NCBI RefSeq assembly: GCF_030123105.1
Contig: NZ_CP126095.1
Coordinates: 2,232,001 to 2,296,000, forward strand
Length of the DNA: 64,000 nucleotides
Source: Paenibacillus sp. G2S3
Lineage (GTDB): Bacteria; Bacillota; Bacilli; Paenibacillales; Paenibacillaceae
Direction of reading: 5' to 3'
How positions within the stretch are numbered: the first letter of the stretch is position 1; every line of letters begins with the position of its first letter. The notes beneath the pieces were generated by a model. The model saw only the letters and a program-made list of their open reading frames with translations, did no database searches and was not told the origin of the DNA. Both the position numbers and the translations under genes were made by a program. This document shows, one piece after another, positions 43,472 to 52,533 of this stretch.

Positions 43472-44536
43472 ATGAAAATCTTATATTTTTATAAATTCTG
43501 TATTCTAGGTGGGGTAACCACTCAGCTTGCAAATAGACTTAAATTTTTGCGCCACCACTCGGAAGTGCATTTTGCCTTTCTAGAGGATTACGGCGGGGCG
43601 AGCGCTTTTGAAGGCTATGAGCATGTCCGAATTCTGGGGACGGTTGAAGAAATTAAGAGCTATATTGAAGCCTTTGATTTCGATGTCATTATTACTATTG
43701 ATACCTACGAGCTGTATGAAGCGCTTGGGCCTGTACAAGAGGGAAAGGTTATTATTCATGAGGTACATACCACCTATTCTGAACCCTTGCAGAAATTGGC
43801 CGCAACGAAAGATAGTCTGCCTTTTCACTATGTGATCACTCCATCTGCTTACATGAAGGATTATTTAGAGAGCATTGGCATAGCGGGTGCTTATCATATT
43901 AATAATTGCCTGGATACCAATTTATTCCGATATGAAGCGGGGATTGAGCAGGAGCCTGCCACTATTTTGTGGGTGGGTAAACTGGATGATCACAAGAACT
44001 GGTCGTCCTATTTGAACATTGCTGGAAAGCTGAATGCCAAGATGCCAGAGCTGCAATTTATGCTTATTGGGGGATATACTGCTCCCGATGAGATCAAGAA
44101 ACAGCTGATGGTAAAGGTGGAACAGCAGGGGATTATGCATTTCAAGTGGATTCCCAAAGTGGAATACGATGAGATGTACCGCTATTATTCATCGGTTGCG
44201 CAGAATGGTGGGTTATATATTAGTACCACAACCAATGAATCTTTTGGGATGACTGTACTGGAAGCGATGGCCTGCAGGTGTCCGGTAGTGGTTCCGAGTG
44301 TAGGGGCGTTGCCGGAACTATTGGATGGTCTGATAAGTGTTTCCCTATACGAATCAGGCAATGAAGAGGAGTGTGTGGACAGATTGAGCGCACTGCTGGA
44401 GCAGAATAGTCTGAGGGAAGGCTTGAAGTCATTGGGAGAACAGAAAGCTAGAACTGCTTACAGCATCGAACAAGTGGGAAAAGAATACATGGAACTACTT
44501 GAGCGTTTCAGAGAAGAACGCTTATTTCCTAAATAA
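43472..44536 (+). CDS. GT4-family glycosyltransferase
   Basis: A 354-aa GT-B glycosyltransferase. The C-terminal half carries the family-4 features ATILWVGKLDDHKNWSSYLNIAGKL, LQFMLIGG and the nucleotide-sugar-binding E-x7-E motif NESFGMTVLEAMACRCPVVVPSVGALPE. The N-terminal acceptor domain starts KILYFYKFCILGGVTTQLANRL. The start is ATG 43472, with ggtgaggg just upstream. A transferase in an otherwise catabolic operon is unusual; it may modify a cell-surface sugar or build the substrate of the pathway (speculative). Confidence 0.85.
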   Translation: MKILYFYKFCILGGVTTQLANRLKFLRHHSEVHFAFLEDYGGASAFEGYEHVRILGTVEEIKSYIEAFDFDVIITIDTYELYEALGPVQEGKVIIHEVHTTYSEPLQKLAATKDSLPFHYVITPSAYMKDYLESIGIAGAYHINNCLDTNLFRYEAGIEQEPATILWVGKLDDHKNWSSYLNIAGKLNAKMPELQFMLIGGYTAPDEIKKQLMVKVEQQGIMHFKWIPKVEYDEMYRYYSSVAQNGGLYISTTTNESFGMTVLEAMACRCPVVVPSVGALPELLDGLISVSLYESGNEEECVDRLSALLEQNSLREGLKSLGEQKARTAYSIEQVGKEYMELLERFREERLFPK

Positions 44537-44583
44537 GTGGATCACTCCATGGGGTTGTCAACCGAATAAGAGGTGTTGTTGAA

Positions 44584-45489
44584 ATGGAAGAGCTGCAGAT
44601 CGGTATGGTAGGATTGGACACTTCGCATAGCAGGATCTTCGCGGCGCTGCTAAATGATGAATCTCATCCGCTATATATTCCGGGTGGCAGGCTACACTGC
44701 GGTTATCCGGGGGGGTCTCCTGATTTCGAGCTAAGCTATTCACGTGTGAGACCGATTAGCAGTGAATTGCAGGAGCGCTATGGGGTTGAATTGCTCGATT
44801 CTATAGCAGAAGTTGCGGAGAGATCCCATGCGATTCTATTGACTTCTGTAGATGGGAGAGTGCACAAGGAACAATTTGCGGTGCTGGCTCCTTACGGAAA
44901 GCCGGTATTCATTGACAAGCCGTTAGCGGTTTCTTCTGAAGATGCGAAGGTGATTGTGGAATTGGCGGAGAGGTATGGAACGCCATTTTTCTCCAGCTCT
45001 ATGGTTCGATTTGGGGAACCGTTAGTGGCACTTTTGAAGGATGATAGCGCAGGTGCTATTCTGGGTGCGGATTGCGCTGGACCACTCGATCTACAGCCGA
45101 CACAACCGGGGTTGTTCTGGTACGGCATACACGCTGCTGAGATGTTATACGCCGCCCTTGGAGAAGGCTGCCATTCGGTACGTGCCGTTAGTAACGATAC
45201 GCAAGAATGGGTAGTCGGCCAGTGGAAGGACGGGCGAATCGGGACGATCCGCGGAAACCGTACAGGCGGCTCTGATTTCTATATCGTACTGCACCGTGAA
45301 CGGGGGAGTAACGGAATTAACGCGCTCGGAGCAAATTACAACGCAGGACATCAGCAATTACTGAAGAAATTTATAGCTATGGCGCGAGGGGACTCTCCAC
45401 CGGTACGATCTTCCCTAACATTAGAGTTGATTCGCTTCATCGAAGCGGCCAACGAAAGTCGGGTAAGCGGTGCTGATGTTCGTCTGTAA
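44584..45489 (+). CDS. Gfo/Idh/MocA-family oxidoreductase (first of three)
   Basis: A 301-aa NAD(P)-dependent oxidoreductase. It has an N-terminal Rossmann fold without the usual GxGxxG (IGMVGLDTSHSRIFAALL), the family EKP motif as FIDKPLAVS (Asp replacing Glu), and a C-terminal sheet domain (GPLDLQPTQPGLFWYGIHAAEMLYAALG). It is more divergent than the two that follow. Members oxidise or epimerise hydroxyl groups of sugars, cyclitols and glycosides. Spacing to the neighbours is short, so it is in the same transcript. Confidence 0.8.
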   Translation: MEELQIGMVGLDTSHSRIFAALLNDESHPLYIPGGRLHCGYPGGSPDFELSYSRVRPISSELQERYGVELLDSIAEVAERSHAILLTSVDGRVHKEQFAVLAPYGKPVFIDKPLAVSSEDAKVIVELAERYGTPFFSSSMVRFGEPLVALLKDDSAGAILGADCAGPLDLQPTQPGLFWYGIHAAEMLYAALGEGCHSVRAVSNDTQEWVVGQWKDGRIGTIRGNRTGGSDFYIVLHRERGSNGINALGANYNAGHQQLLKKFIAMARGDSPPVRSSLTLELIRFIEAANESRVSGADVRL

Positions 45490-45521
45490 AGGAAAGCGCA
45501 ATCTGAAAGGAGTGTAGTGTA

Positions 45522-46520
45522 TTGATTAGGACAGCAGTGATCGGATGCGGTGGCATGGGGACTGTTCATGCGGATCGCTACAAGTCCATGCCCGAAGCTG
45601 AGCTTGTCGCCGTATGTGACATCGTTGAAAAAGCCGCTGAGGTGCTAGGAAATTTAGTGGGCGTTAGCTATTTTACATCTGTACAAGAAATGCTAGAGCA
45701 GGTAAAGCCAGAGGTGGTCAGTATTGCTGTGCCGACCTATTTGCATGTAGAACTGGTACGGATTGCGGCTGACCATGGTGCGCATGTGATCTGTGAGAAG
45801 CCGCTCGCACTCACTTCGCAGGAAGCGGAAGAAGCAATTCGTTACTGCAACGAGCGCGGTGTACGTTTGTTTGTGGGCCATGTCGTTCGTTTCTTTCCTT
45901 CTTACAGACAGCTTGCGGCGGGAATAACGCAGCTTGGCAGTGATCAAGGCGGAATATACCATGCTAAGCGGGCGGGTTCACATCCCGGAATCGTGCAAGA
46001 ATGGTTTCGAGATCCACTCCTTAGCGGTGGTGTCATTATGGATTTAATGATTCATGATATTGATTACATTCGTGGGACCTTTGGAGAAGCCCGTGAAGTG
46101 TATGCATTCCAGCATCAGTCGGAAGATATAAATTATGCCTCAGCCACTTTCCGGTTCAAGAATGGAACCATTGCTCAGCTTGAAGCATTTTGGGGGTATC
46201 CCGGGTCGTTCCATTCCTCCTTTGAATATGCGGATGCGGAAGGGATCATCTCAGGTGGAACCGGCGATGGCGAAAGTCTGCATATTCGGAAGTCGATTAC
46301 GACGGGCTCAACATCGGGATTTGTGGAGACGCCTTCGAGTGTGATGCTGAAGGATCCGTATTATTTAGAACTGGAGCATTTTCTAAGCTGTCTAACAAGT
46401 GGGGAAGAGCCGATAGTCACTGCACAGGATGCGCTGGAAGCTGTACGCTGGGCTGAAGCCGCTCAGCAATCGGCAATGACCCATCAACCAGTGAAGCTTG
46501 AAGTGAAGGGGGATATTTAA
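45522..46520 (+). CDS. Gfo/Idh/MocA-family oxidoreductase (second)
   Basis: A 332-aa enzyme starting at TTG 45522 behind aaaggagtg. The Rossmann motif is VIGCGGMGTVHADRY, the conserved VICEKPLAL carries the catalytic-region Lys, and the C-terminal domain has SGGVIMDLMIHDIDYIRGTFG with the active-site Asp/His. It resembles inositol 2-dehydrogenase-type members, but the substrate is not determinable. Its stop overlaps the start of the third member (TAATG). Confidence 0.87.
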   Translation: MIRTAVIGCGGMGTVHADRYKSMPEAELVAVCDIVEKAAEVLGNLVGVSYFTSVQEMLEQVKPEVVSIAVPTYLHVELVRIAADHGAHVICEKPLALTSQEAEEAIRYCNERGVRLFVGHVVRFFPSYRQLAAGITQLGSDQGGIYHAKRAGSHPGIVQEWFRDPLLSGGVIMDLMIHDIDYIRGTFGEAREVYAFQHQSEDINYASATFRFKNGTIAQLEAFWGYPGSFHSSFEYADAEGIISGGTGDGESLHIRKSITTGSTSGFVETPSSVMLKDPYYLELEHFLSCLTSGEEPIVTAQDALEAVRWAEAAQQSAMTHQPVKLEVKGDI

Positions 46521-47524
46521 TGAGCCGTTTGAATATTGGCATGATCAGTTTCGCGCATGCGCATGCTTTTGACTATTTGGCAAGTTTACTGCACATGTCT
46601 GAAGTGACGGTCATTGGAATTGCTGATGAGGTGCCGGAGCGCACACAGGCGCTCGCAGAACGCCATTCGATTCCCTATTATTCTGACTACAAGGAACTTC
46701 TGGCTGATGGGGATATAGATGCCATAATTATTTGCTCAGAAAATGTCTATCATGCTGAGTTAACCATCGCTTCGGCTCGAGCAGGCAAGCATGTACTGTG
46801 CGAGAAGCCGCTAGGTCTGTCAGTGGAAGAAATGCAACGCATGATTTCAGTCTGCTCTGAAGAGGGAGTGCAGCTTATGACAGCCTTTCCTTGCCGCTTC
46901 CTGACTCCGGTTGTGCGGGCTAAGGAAGCGCTAGAACGCGGTGATATCGGTGAAATTATTGCTTTTAAAGGCACTAACAGAGGTTCTTTTCCGGGACCAA
47001 AATGGTTCTCTGATGAAGCCTTATCGGGGGGCGGTGCTGTTCTAGATCACACTGTGCATGTGATGGACCTGATGAACTGGTTCTCTGGTTCTTCTGTAGA
47101 ACAGGTGTATGCCTATGCGGATACCTTATTTGATCCAGAACGCAAGCGGACAATCGATGATGCAGGAATGGTGCATGTAACTTTTGAGAATGGTGTGTTC
47201 GGAGTGCTGGATCCTAGCTGGTCACGCAATCCCGGCTTCCCCACATGGGGGGATGTGACCCTAGAAATCATTGGAACTAAAGGTGTCATCTCCATTGATG
47301 CTTTTAACCAAAAAAACAATGTATTCGGAAGAGCATCTGGCAAAGGGAACTGGTCCTTCTGGGGAGATGACATGAATGAACTGATGCTGAAGGCTTTTGT
47401 ACAGGCGCTTCTAGAAGGGGTGGAGGTACCAATTTCGGGAATAGATGGACTCCGATCCACAGAGGTTGCACTTACCGCTTATCAATCTGCTCATGCAGGC
47501 CAACCGGTGCGCTTAAATAAATGA
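46520..47524 (+). CDS. Gfo/Idh/MocA-family oxidoreductase (third)
   Basis: A 334-aa enzyme. The N-terminus is MSRLNIGMISFAHAHAFDYLASL, an atypical nucleotide loop with AHAH in place of GxGxxG. It has HVLCEKPLGL and a C-terminal GGAVLDHTVHVMDLMNWFSG. It directly overlaps the second oxidoreductase. Three consecutive family members suggest either several oxidation/reduction steps at one sugar ring or transient keto intermediates. Confidence 0.85.
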   Translation: MSRLNIGMISFAHAHAFDYLASLLHMSEVTVIGIADEVPERTQALAERHSIPYYSDYKELLADGDIDAIIICSENVYHAELTIASARAGKHVLCEKPLGLSVEEMQRMISVCSEEGVQLMTAFPCRFLTPVVRAKEALERGDIGEIIAFKGTNRGSFPGPKWFSDEALSGGGAVLDHTVHVMDLMNWFSGSSVEQVYAYADTLFDPERKRTIDDAGMVHVTFENGVFGVLDPSWSRNPGFPTWGDVTLEIIGTKGVISIDAFNQKNNVFGRASGKGNWSFWGDDMNELMLKAFVQALLEGVEVPISGIDGLRSTEVALTAYQSAHAGQPVRLNK

Positions 47525-47566
47525 GGATGCTGTAAGCACAAAACTTTGAGGAGGATGGAACCGCCT

Positions 47567-48223
47567 ATGAAGGATCAGGAATTGTTCGACAGCATGTGTG
47601 AAAGACTCTACTCTGCGGTAATCTCTGATACGCTGGATCAACTGGGCTATCGTAATCAGGTGATGCGGGAAAATATCAACCCGATAGATCCTACCTGGAT
47701 CGTCGCCGGAAGAGCAAAGACCATTCTGTCTGTGGATATTCATCATTTGCCGGAAGATCCTTACACGAAAGAGATTGAGGCTGTGGACAGCGTTAAACCC
47801 GGCGAGATTGTTATCGGGTGTACGAATGAGTCGCGGCAGAACGGACTTTGGGGAGAATTACTGTCTACGGCCTCGAAAATGAGAGGTGGCCGCGGAGCGA
47901 TAGTAGATGGATTAATCCGCGATACTGCCAAAATTCTAGAGCTTGGTTTTCCTGTCTTTGCTACCGGGACCAAACCCGTTGATTCTCAAGGGCGGGGGAT
48001 TGTTATCGACTATGACATTCCTGTGCTGTGCGGTGGCGTATTGGTCCATCCCGGAGATGTAATCTTTGGTGATCGTGATGGTATCGTTGTGATTCCGGGC
48101 GCCATCATCGATGAAGTGTTCCAATTAGCTATGGATAAGGTGACTCGCGAGAATCATACACGGGATGAACTGCTCGAAGGATACACCTTGCGACAGGTCT
48201 ATGATAAATACGGGGTGCTCTGA
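47567..48223 (+). CDS. RraA-like (HMG/CHA aldolase-type) protein
   Basis: A 218-aa RraA-family protein. Key features are the AVISDTLDQLG start helix, GELLSTASKMRGGRGAIVDGLIRDT and FPVFATGTKPVDSQGRG. The Gly-rich loop and the Arg/Asp of DGLIRD are the metal- and substrate-binding residues of class II pyruvate aldolases of this family. Its original annotation as a methyltransferase or RNase inhibitor is unlikely here. In this operon an aldolase or oxaloacetate-decarboxylase role on a 2-keto acid is plausible. The start is ATG 47567 behind gaggagg. Confidence 0.78.
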   Translation: MKDQELFDSMCERLYSAVISDTLDQLGYRNQVMRENINPIDPTWIVAGRAKTILSVDIHHLPEDPYTKEIEAVDSVKPGEIVIGCTNESRQNGLWGELLSTASKMRGGRGAIVDGLIRDTAKILELGFPVFATGTKPVDSQGRGIVIDYDIPVLCGGVLVHPGDVIFGDRDGIVVIPGAIIDEVFQLAMDKVTRENHTRDELLEGYTLRQVYDKYGVL

Positions 48224-48247
48224 TCAAGAACCGTGGGAGTGATAAAC

Positions 48248-49009
48248 ATGAGGCTGTCTGGCAAAAGAGCGCTGATCACAGGTGCAGCAAGAGGAATTGG
48301 ATTGGGAATCGCCCTTCGATTTCTGGAAGAAGGTGCTCAGGTGGTTTTGCTGGACCGAAGTGAAGAGGAGCTTCTTACTGCACTGGAAACCGTGAAGGAT
48401 TATGGTGAAAAGGTTTCAGTGGAGGTGTGTGATCTTCGCGATGTGGCACAGCTGGAGCAATCTGTTGCCCGAGCCTTTGAAAGGTTTGGCGGGATAGATA
48501 TTGTAGTGAACAATGCTGGAATCGCCTTTCGTGAACACTTTCTCGATATCTCGGCGGAGCACTGGAATGCAGTGTTTGATATTAACGTAAGGGCCGTTTA
48601 TTTAATCGGTCAGCTTGCAGCAAGACAAATGATTTCTCAGGGTGGCGGAGGCGTCATTCTCAATATGAGCTCCAAAAATGGTCTGACGGCAAGCTCCGAG
48701 CTCGCGCATTACAATGCTTCTAAGGCTGCTGTTATATTACTAACCGAATCTATGGCAGTGGAGTTGGCGGCTTATGGGATCCGGGTAAAAGCAGTAGCAC
48801 CGGGATTCGTGGATACGCCGCTTGACCGCAAGCTGCGTGAAGCTTCGAAGCTCCCAGCGTATTCGGAGCATACACCGATGAAGCGGGCGGCAACCATAAG
48901 GGAAGCTGCCAATGTATTTCTTTTTCTGGCTTCTGATGAAGCCTCCTATGTAACGGGAGAAACCATTCGTGTGGATGGTGGACATTTGGCTAATGGTAGT
49001 GAACTGTAA
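48248..49009 (+). CDS. SDR-family oxidoreductase (first in operon)
   Basis: A 253-aa classical SDR. It has TGAARGIGLGIA, NNAG and SSKNG, followed by the catalytic YNASK. The C-terminal DETPxx region is present as VAPGFVDTPLDRKL, with ETIRVDGGH at the end. The start is ATG 48248, 7 bases after gggagtga. It may be the sugar 1-dehydrogenase that makes the lactone substrate of the next gene's SMP-30 protein (inference). Confidence 0.85.
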   Translation: MRLSGKRALITGAARGIGLGIALRFLEEGAQVVLLDRSEEELLTALETVKDYGEKVSVEVCDLRDVAQLEQSVARAFERFGGIDIVVNNAGIAFREHFLDISAEHWNAVFDINVRAVYLIGQLAARQMISQGGGGVILNMSSKNGLTASSELAHYNASKAAVILLTESMAVELAAYGIRVKAVAPGFVDTPLDRKLREASKLPAYSEHTPMKRAATIREAANVFLFLASDEASYVTGETIRVDGGHLANGSEL

Positions 49010-49030
49010 ATAGAAGAAGGAGTGAATTTT

Positions 49031-49924
49031 TTGGAAAGTACAGAACTTCAGGCAGAATTGATGATTGATGCTCAGGCTGAGCTTGGTGAAGGACCGCATT
49101 GGGATGCCGAATCCAAACAGTTGTATTGGGTGGATGTTACGAGAAGGAAGCTTAGAATATACAACCGGATCACGGGTAATGAAGTAGTCCGCTCCTTCGA
49201 CCGGATGATCAGCGCAGTGATTCCAACCACTGCGGGAGGACTTGCATTGGCCATGGAGGATGGAGTCTATCTCTCTCAAGCTGAGAATTCTCCTGTCTTA
49301 TTGACTTCGATAGAAGCAGAGCTACCACTAAACCGATTAAATGATGCCAAATGCGATCGACAAGGCCGACTGTGGGTGGGAACGATAAGCTTGAACAATG
49401 ATGCGCCGGATTCCGGAGGCTTCTACGTCGTGGAGCCTGATGGCTTCACTCGCCAAGTGTTATCTGGCATCGGCTGCTCGAACGGAATGGCTTGGGACTA
49501 CTCGCGGAGCAAGATGTATTACATTGATACGCCGACTAGGCAAGTGGATGTCATTGATTACGAAGAAGAGTCTGGAAGGATAAGTAACCGAAGATTAGCG
49601 TTCCGAATTCCTACAACGACTGGCTATCCAGATGGAATGACAATAGATAGTGAAGGCATGCTTTGGGTTGCCCATTGGGGTGGTGGCTGTGTGTCACGAT
49701 GGAACCCAGATACGGGTGAGCAGCTTGGACTCATTCGAGTTCCAGCACCACTGGTGACCTCATGTACTTTTGGAGGTGACGATCTAACGGAACTCTACAT
49801 TACAACAGCAAGGATAGGGATGCACGAGAAGGAGTTGCGCGATTATCCTTTTGCAGGTGGTTTGTTTATGGTTAAGCCCGGAGTGAGCGGCTTGCTGCCC
49901 GGAAACTTTCAGGGTAAGGAGTAG
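49031..49924 (+). CDS. SMP-30/gluconolactonase-family lactonase
   Basis: A 297-aa six-bladed propeller lactonase. The metal-binding residues typical of the family are visible: Glu in LGEGPHWD, Asn in NRLNDAKCDRQGRLWVGT, Asn in GCSNGMAWD and Asp in GYPDGMTID. It hydrolyses sugar lactones to aldonic acids. It lies between two SDR genes and upstream of the FAA hydrolase and dehydratase genes. The start is TTG 49031, 8 bases after aaggag. Confidence 0.88.
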   Translation: MESTELQAELMIDAQAELGEGPHWDAESKQLYWVDVTRRKLRIYNRITGNEVVRSFDRMISAVIPTTAGGLALAMEDGVYLSQAENSPVLLTSIEAELPLNRLNDAKCDRQGRLWVGTISLNNDAPDSGGFYVVEPDGFTRQVLSGIGCSNGMAWDYSRSKMYYIDTPTRQVDVIDYEEESGRISNRRLAFRIPTTTGYPDGMTIDSEGMLWVAHWGGGCVSRWNPDTGEQLGLIRVPAPLVTSCTFGGDDLTELYITTARIGMHEKELRDYPFAGGLFMVKPGVSGLLPGNFQGKE

Positions 49925-49941
49925 GAGGAGGAGGCGAAGCG

Positions 49942-50712
49942 ATGCGACTCAAAGATAAGATCGTCATTATAACCGGAGCAGGCTCGGGGATTGGAAAAAG
50001 CACGGCCGCACTATTCGCTTCAGAAGGAGCGACGGTAATCATTGCAGATGTCCAAGAGGAATCAGGAAACGCAGCTGTTGCTGAAATAGAAGCGTCGGGT
50101 GGGAAAGCGCTATTCATCCCCTGTGATGTTAGCAATGCTAGCAGTACTACTGCAATGGCTGATCAGGTAATCCATGCTTTTGGTCGAATCGATGTGCTTT
50201 TTAATAATGCTGGGATCAGCGGCGTAGGTGCAGTACATGTGGTCGACGAGGAAGTGTGGGAGAGGGTCATGCAGGTCAATGTAACAGGCGTGTTCTTAAC
50301 CTGCAAGGCAGTTCTTCCTTATATGATGAAGAGCAAGACGGGTTCTATCATTAATATGTCCTCTGGCATCGCCGAAATCGGAGTCGCAGAGCGAGCTTCC
50401 TACAGTGCTTCTAAGGGCGCGGTTCTATCTTTAACTAAAGCTATGCAGGTCGATTATGCACCTTACGGCATTCGTGTAAATGCGCTGCTGCCAGGTACGA
50501 TTATGACTCCGTTTGTAGAAGGTTATTTGAAGACTTCTCTGGATCCAGAGGCTTCGGTTGCGGCCATTAAGCGTAGACAGCTTAGTGGTGAGCTTGGCAA
50601 ACCTGAGGATGTGGCACGAGCCGCATTATTTCTCGCTTCCGATGAGTCCGAGTTTGTGATGGGTTCGCCGCTATATGTGGATGGTGGCCTTGTCTTCGGC
50701 AAAAATGCATAA
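49942..50712 (+). CDS. SDR-family oxidoreductase (second in operon)
   Basis: A 256-aa classical SDR with TGAGSGIGKSTA, NNAGISG and SSGIAEIG, catalytic YSASK, and a C-terminal PLYVDGGLVFGK. Its pattern and position directly before the FAA-family gene recall 2-keto-3-deoxy-L-fuconate/rhamnonate 4-dehydrogenases, which feed a diketo acid to that hydrolase. The assignment to that step is inferred from gene order. A ggaggaggaggcg ribosome region precedes the ATG. Confidence 0.85.
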   Translation: MRLKDKIVIITGAGSGIGKSTAALFASEGATVIIADVQEESGNAAVAEIEASGGKALFIPCDVSNASSTTAMADQVIHAFGRIDVLFNNAGISGVGAVHVVDEEVWERVMQVNVTGVFLTCKAVLPYMMKSKTGSIINMSSGIAEIGVAERASYSASKGAVLSLTKAMQVDYAPYGIRVNALLPGTIMTPFVEGYLKTSLDPEASVAAIKRRQLSGELGKPEDVARAALFLASDESEFVMGSPLYVDGGLVFGKNA

Positions 50713-50732
50713 AGTGAAGGAGAGTTTTATAG

Positions 50733-51632
50733 ATGAAGCTAATTACCTTTTTGCAAAAAGAGGATGATCATATGGGCATTCTAACCGACCTTGGGGTGGT
50801 GGATATTGAGGCGGCAAAGACTGCATTATCCACTCGGACGGAGGTTCCAGTAACGGTTAGGCAATTGCTTGACGGTGGGGAGGAAGCGCTTAACCAACTG
50901 AGGATGTTTGTGAATGAGCTGCCTGAAGGAGAAGTGAATCCATCCTGGCTCAAGCAGGAAGAAGATTTGACCTTCGGTCCCTGTGTTGCTGATCCTGGCA
51001 AAATCATCTGCATTGGCCTGAATTATCGCCGGCATGCGGAAGAGACTGGGATGGCTATTCCCGAATATCCCATCCTGTTCAATAAGTTTAACAATACACT
51101 AACCGGACATGGCTCAGAGGCTCCGCTTCCGCGGACCAGCCAGAAGGTGGACTACGAGGCAGAGCTTGGCATCGTCATCGGTCGAACCGCGAAATATGTG
51201 GCTGAGGAAGAGGCACTGGATTATGTCTTCGGCTATTGTACGGCTAATGATCTGTCGGCGCGTGATTTACAGATGCGGACGAGTCAATGGCTTGCGGGAA
51301 AGTCTTGCGATAAATTTTCACCCCTTGGGCCGTACCTAGTCACTGCGGATGAAGTGGGCGATCCAAATCAACTCGATATTCAGTGCACGGTGAATGGGGA
51401 ATTACGTCAGAACTCCAACACTTCGGACATGATTTTTAATTGCAAGCAGATTGTCAGCTATGTGTCCCAGTGTATGACGCTTTCGCCGGGGGATATTATC
51501 TTGACTGGAACACCAGAAGGCGTCGTGATGGGTTACCCTCCAGAGGATCAGGTCTATTTGCAAGCTGGTGATGTGGTCACGGTGCAGATTGAGAAGCTTG
51601 GTGCCATTACAAATAAGATGGTTAGCGAATAG
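50733..51632 (+). CDS. Fumarylacetoacetate-hydrolase-family protein (candidate 2,4-diketo-3-deoxy-aldonate hydrolase)
   Basis: A 299-aa FAH-family enzyme. An N-terminal cap of about 70 residues leads to the catalytic fold beginning KIICIGLNYRRHAEETG. The metal ligands are in DYEAELGIVIG and YCTANDLSARDLQ. The catalytic-loop region LAGKSCDKFSPLGPYLV and the C-terminal LSPGDIILTGTPEGV are conserved. This subgroup includes hydrolases that split 2,4-diketo-3-deoxy-L-fuconate or rhamnonate into pyruvate and a hydroxy acid. The upstream SDR and the downstream dehydratase agree with that role. Confidence 0.83.
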   Translation: MKLITFLQKEDDHMGILTDLGVVDIEAAKTALSTRTEVPVTVRQLLDGGEEALNQLRMFVNELPEGEVNPSWLKQEEDLTFGPCVADPGKIICIGLNYRRHAEETGMAIPEYPILFNKFNNTLTGHGSEAPLPRTSQKVDYEAELGIVIGRTAKYVAEEEALDYVFGYCTANDLSARDLQMRTSQWLAGKSCDKFSPLGPYLVTADEVGDPNQLDIQCTVNGELRQNSNTSDMIFNCKQIVSYVSQCMTLSPGDIILTGTPEGVVMGYPPEDQVYLQAGDVVTVQIEKLGAITNKMVSE

Positions 51633-51644
51633 GAGGGACTTGGG

Positions 51645-52484
51645 ATGATCTTCGATTGTCATACCCATTTGTTTGGACCAGGAATGGTTTCAGGACCTAC
51701 GGATGAGGCGATCAAACGAGCTTGGGGGCCAGATATGAATATCGAAGCAACCCCTGAGCAGCACCGCCGTAATCTGGAAGGCTTCTCTGGTGCGATTGTA
51801 CTGGCCTTGGCAGCGCATGCAACGGGACTTGTTGTGCCCAATGCGTATGTCGCAGATTACTGTCGCACGGATCCAAATCGGTTATTCGGTTTTGCTAGTG
51901 TAGATCCCAATCATCTGGATTGTGTTGCTGAATTTGAGACTGCGATCCGGGAGATGGGATTAAAAGGGCTGAAGCTTGCACCTATCTATCAGAATTTTTA
52001 CCCTGATGATCCCAAGCATTATGCTCTCTACGCCAAAGCAGAACAGCTGGATGTACCTATTCTTTGGCATCAGGGAACCTCTTTTGTACCGGAGGGATAT
52101 TTGGATGCTTCAAGGCCGGCGATGCTGGATCCGATTGCCCGTGCATTTCCGAAGCTGAAGATGATTGTGGCACATATGGGCCATCCCTGGATTGATGAAT
52201 GTATTTCACTGGTGCGCAAGCATCCTAACCTATATATGGACATTTCAGCGTTAGGAAGCAGGCCTTGGCAATTCTACAATGCACTGGTATCTGCGATGGA
52301 ATACGGGGTGCAAGATAAAATACTGTTCGGGTCGGATTATCCTTTCTTTGGGACACAGAAGATGCTAGATGCTCTCTACCATATCAATGATCTAGCGGAG
52401 GGAACGAAGCTGCCACAAATACCACAAAAATTTATCGAGGACATAATACATCGTCTAACACCGGAGATTATTGGTTTTACATGA
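51645..52484 (+). CDS. Metal-dependent amidohydrolase (Amidohydro_2 type)
   Basis: A 279-aa TIM-barrel hydrolase. The metal-binding HxH is FDCHTHLFG at the N-terminus. The further His ligands are in VPILWHQG and MIVAHMGHP, and the late Asp in LFGSDYPFFG. This ACMSD-like/COG2159-type family includes decarboxylases and sugar lactonases such as L-fucono- or L-rhamnono-lactonase. A second lactonase or a hydrolytic step in the same pathway is plausible. A ggaggg ribosome site precedes the ATG, 12 bp after the FAH gene. Confidence 0.82.
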   Translation: MIFDCHTHLFGPGMVSGPTDEAIKRAWGPDMNIEATPEQHRRNLEGFSGAIVLALAAHATGLVVPNAYVADYCRTDPNRLFGFASVDPNHLDCVAEFETAIREMGLKGLKLAPIYQNFYPDDPKHYALYAKAEQLDVPILWHQGTSFVPEGYLDASRPAMLDPIARAFPKLKMIVAHMGHPWIDECISLVRKHPNLYMDISALGSRPWQFYNALVSAMEYGVQDKILFGSDYPFFGTQKMLDALYHINDLAEGTKLPQIPQKFIEDIIHRLTPEIIGFT

Positions 52485-52533
52485 GGGATTTATGCTTGGT
52501 TTATAAGCGAGGTTGTTAAAAGGAGATGGGGTC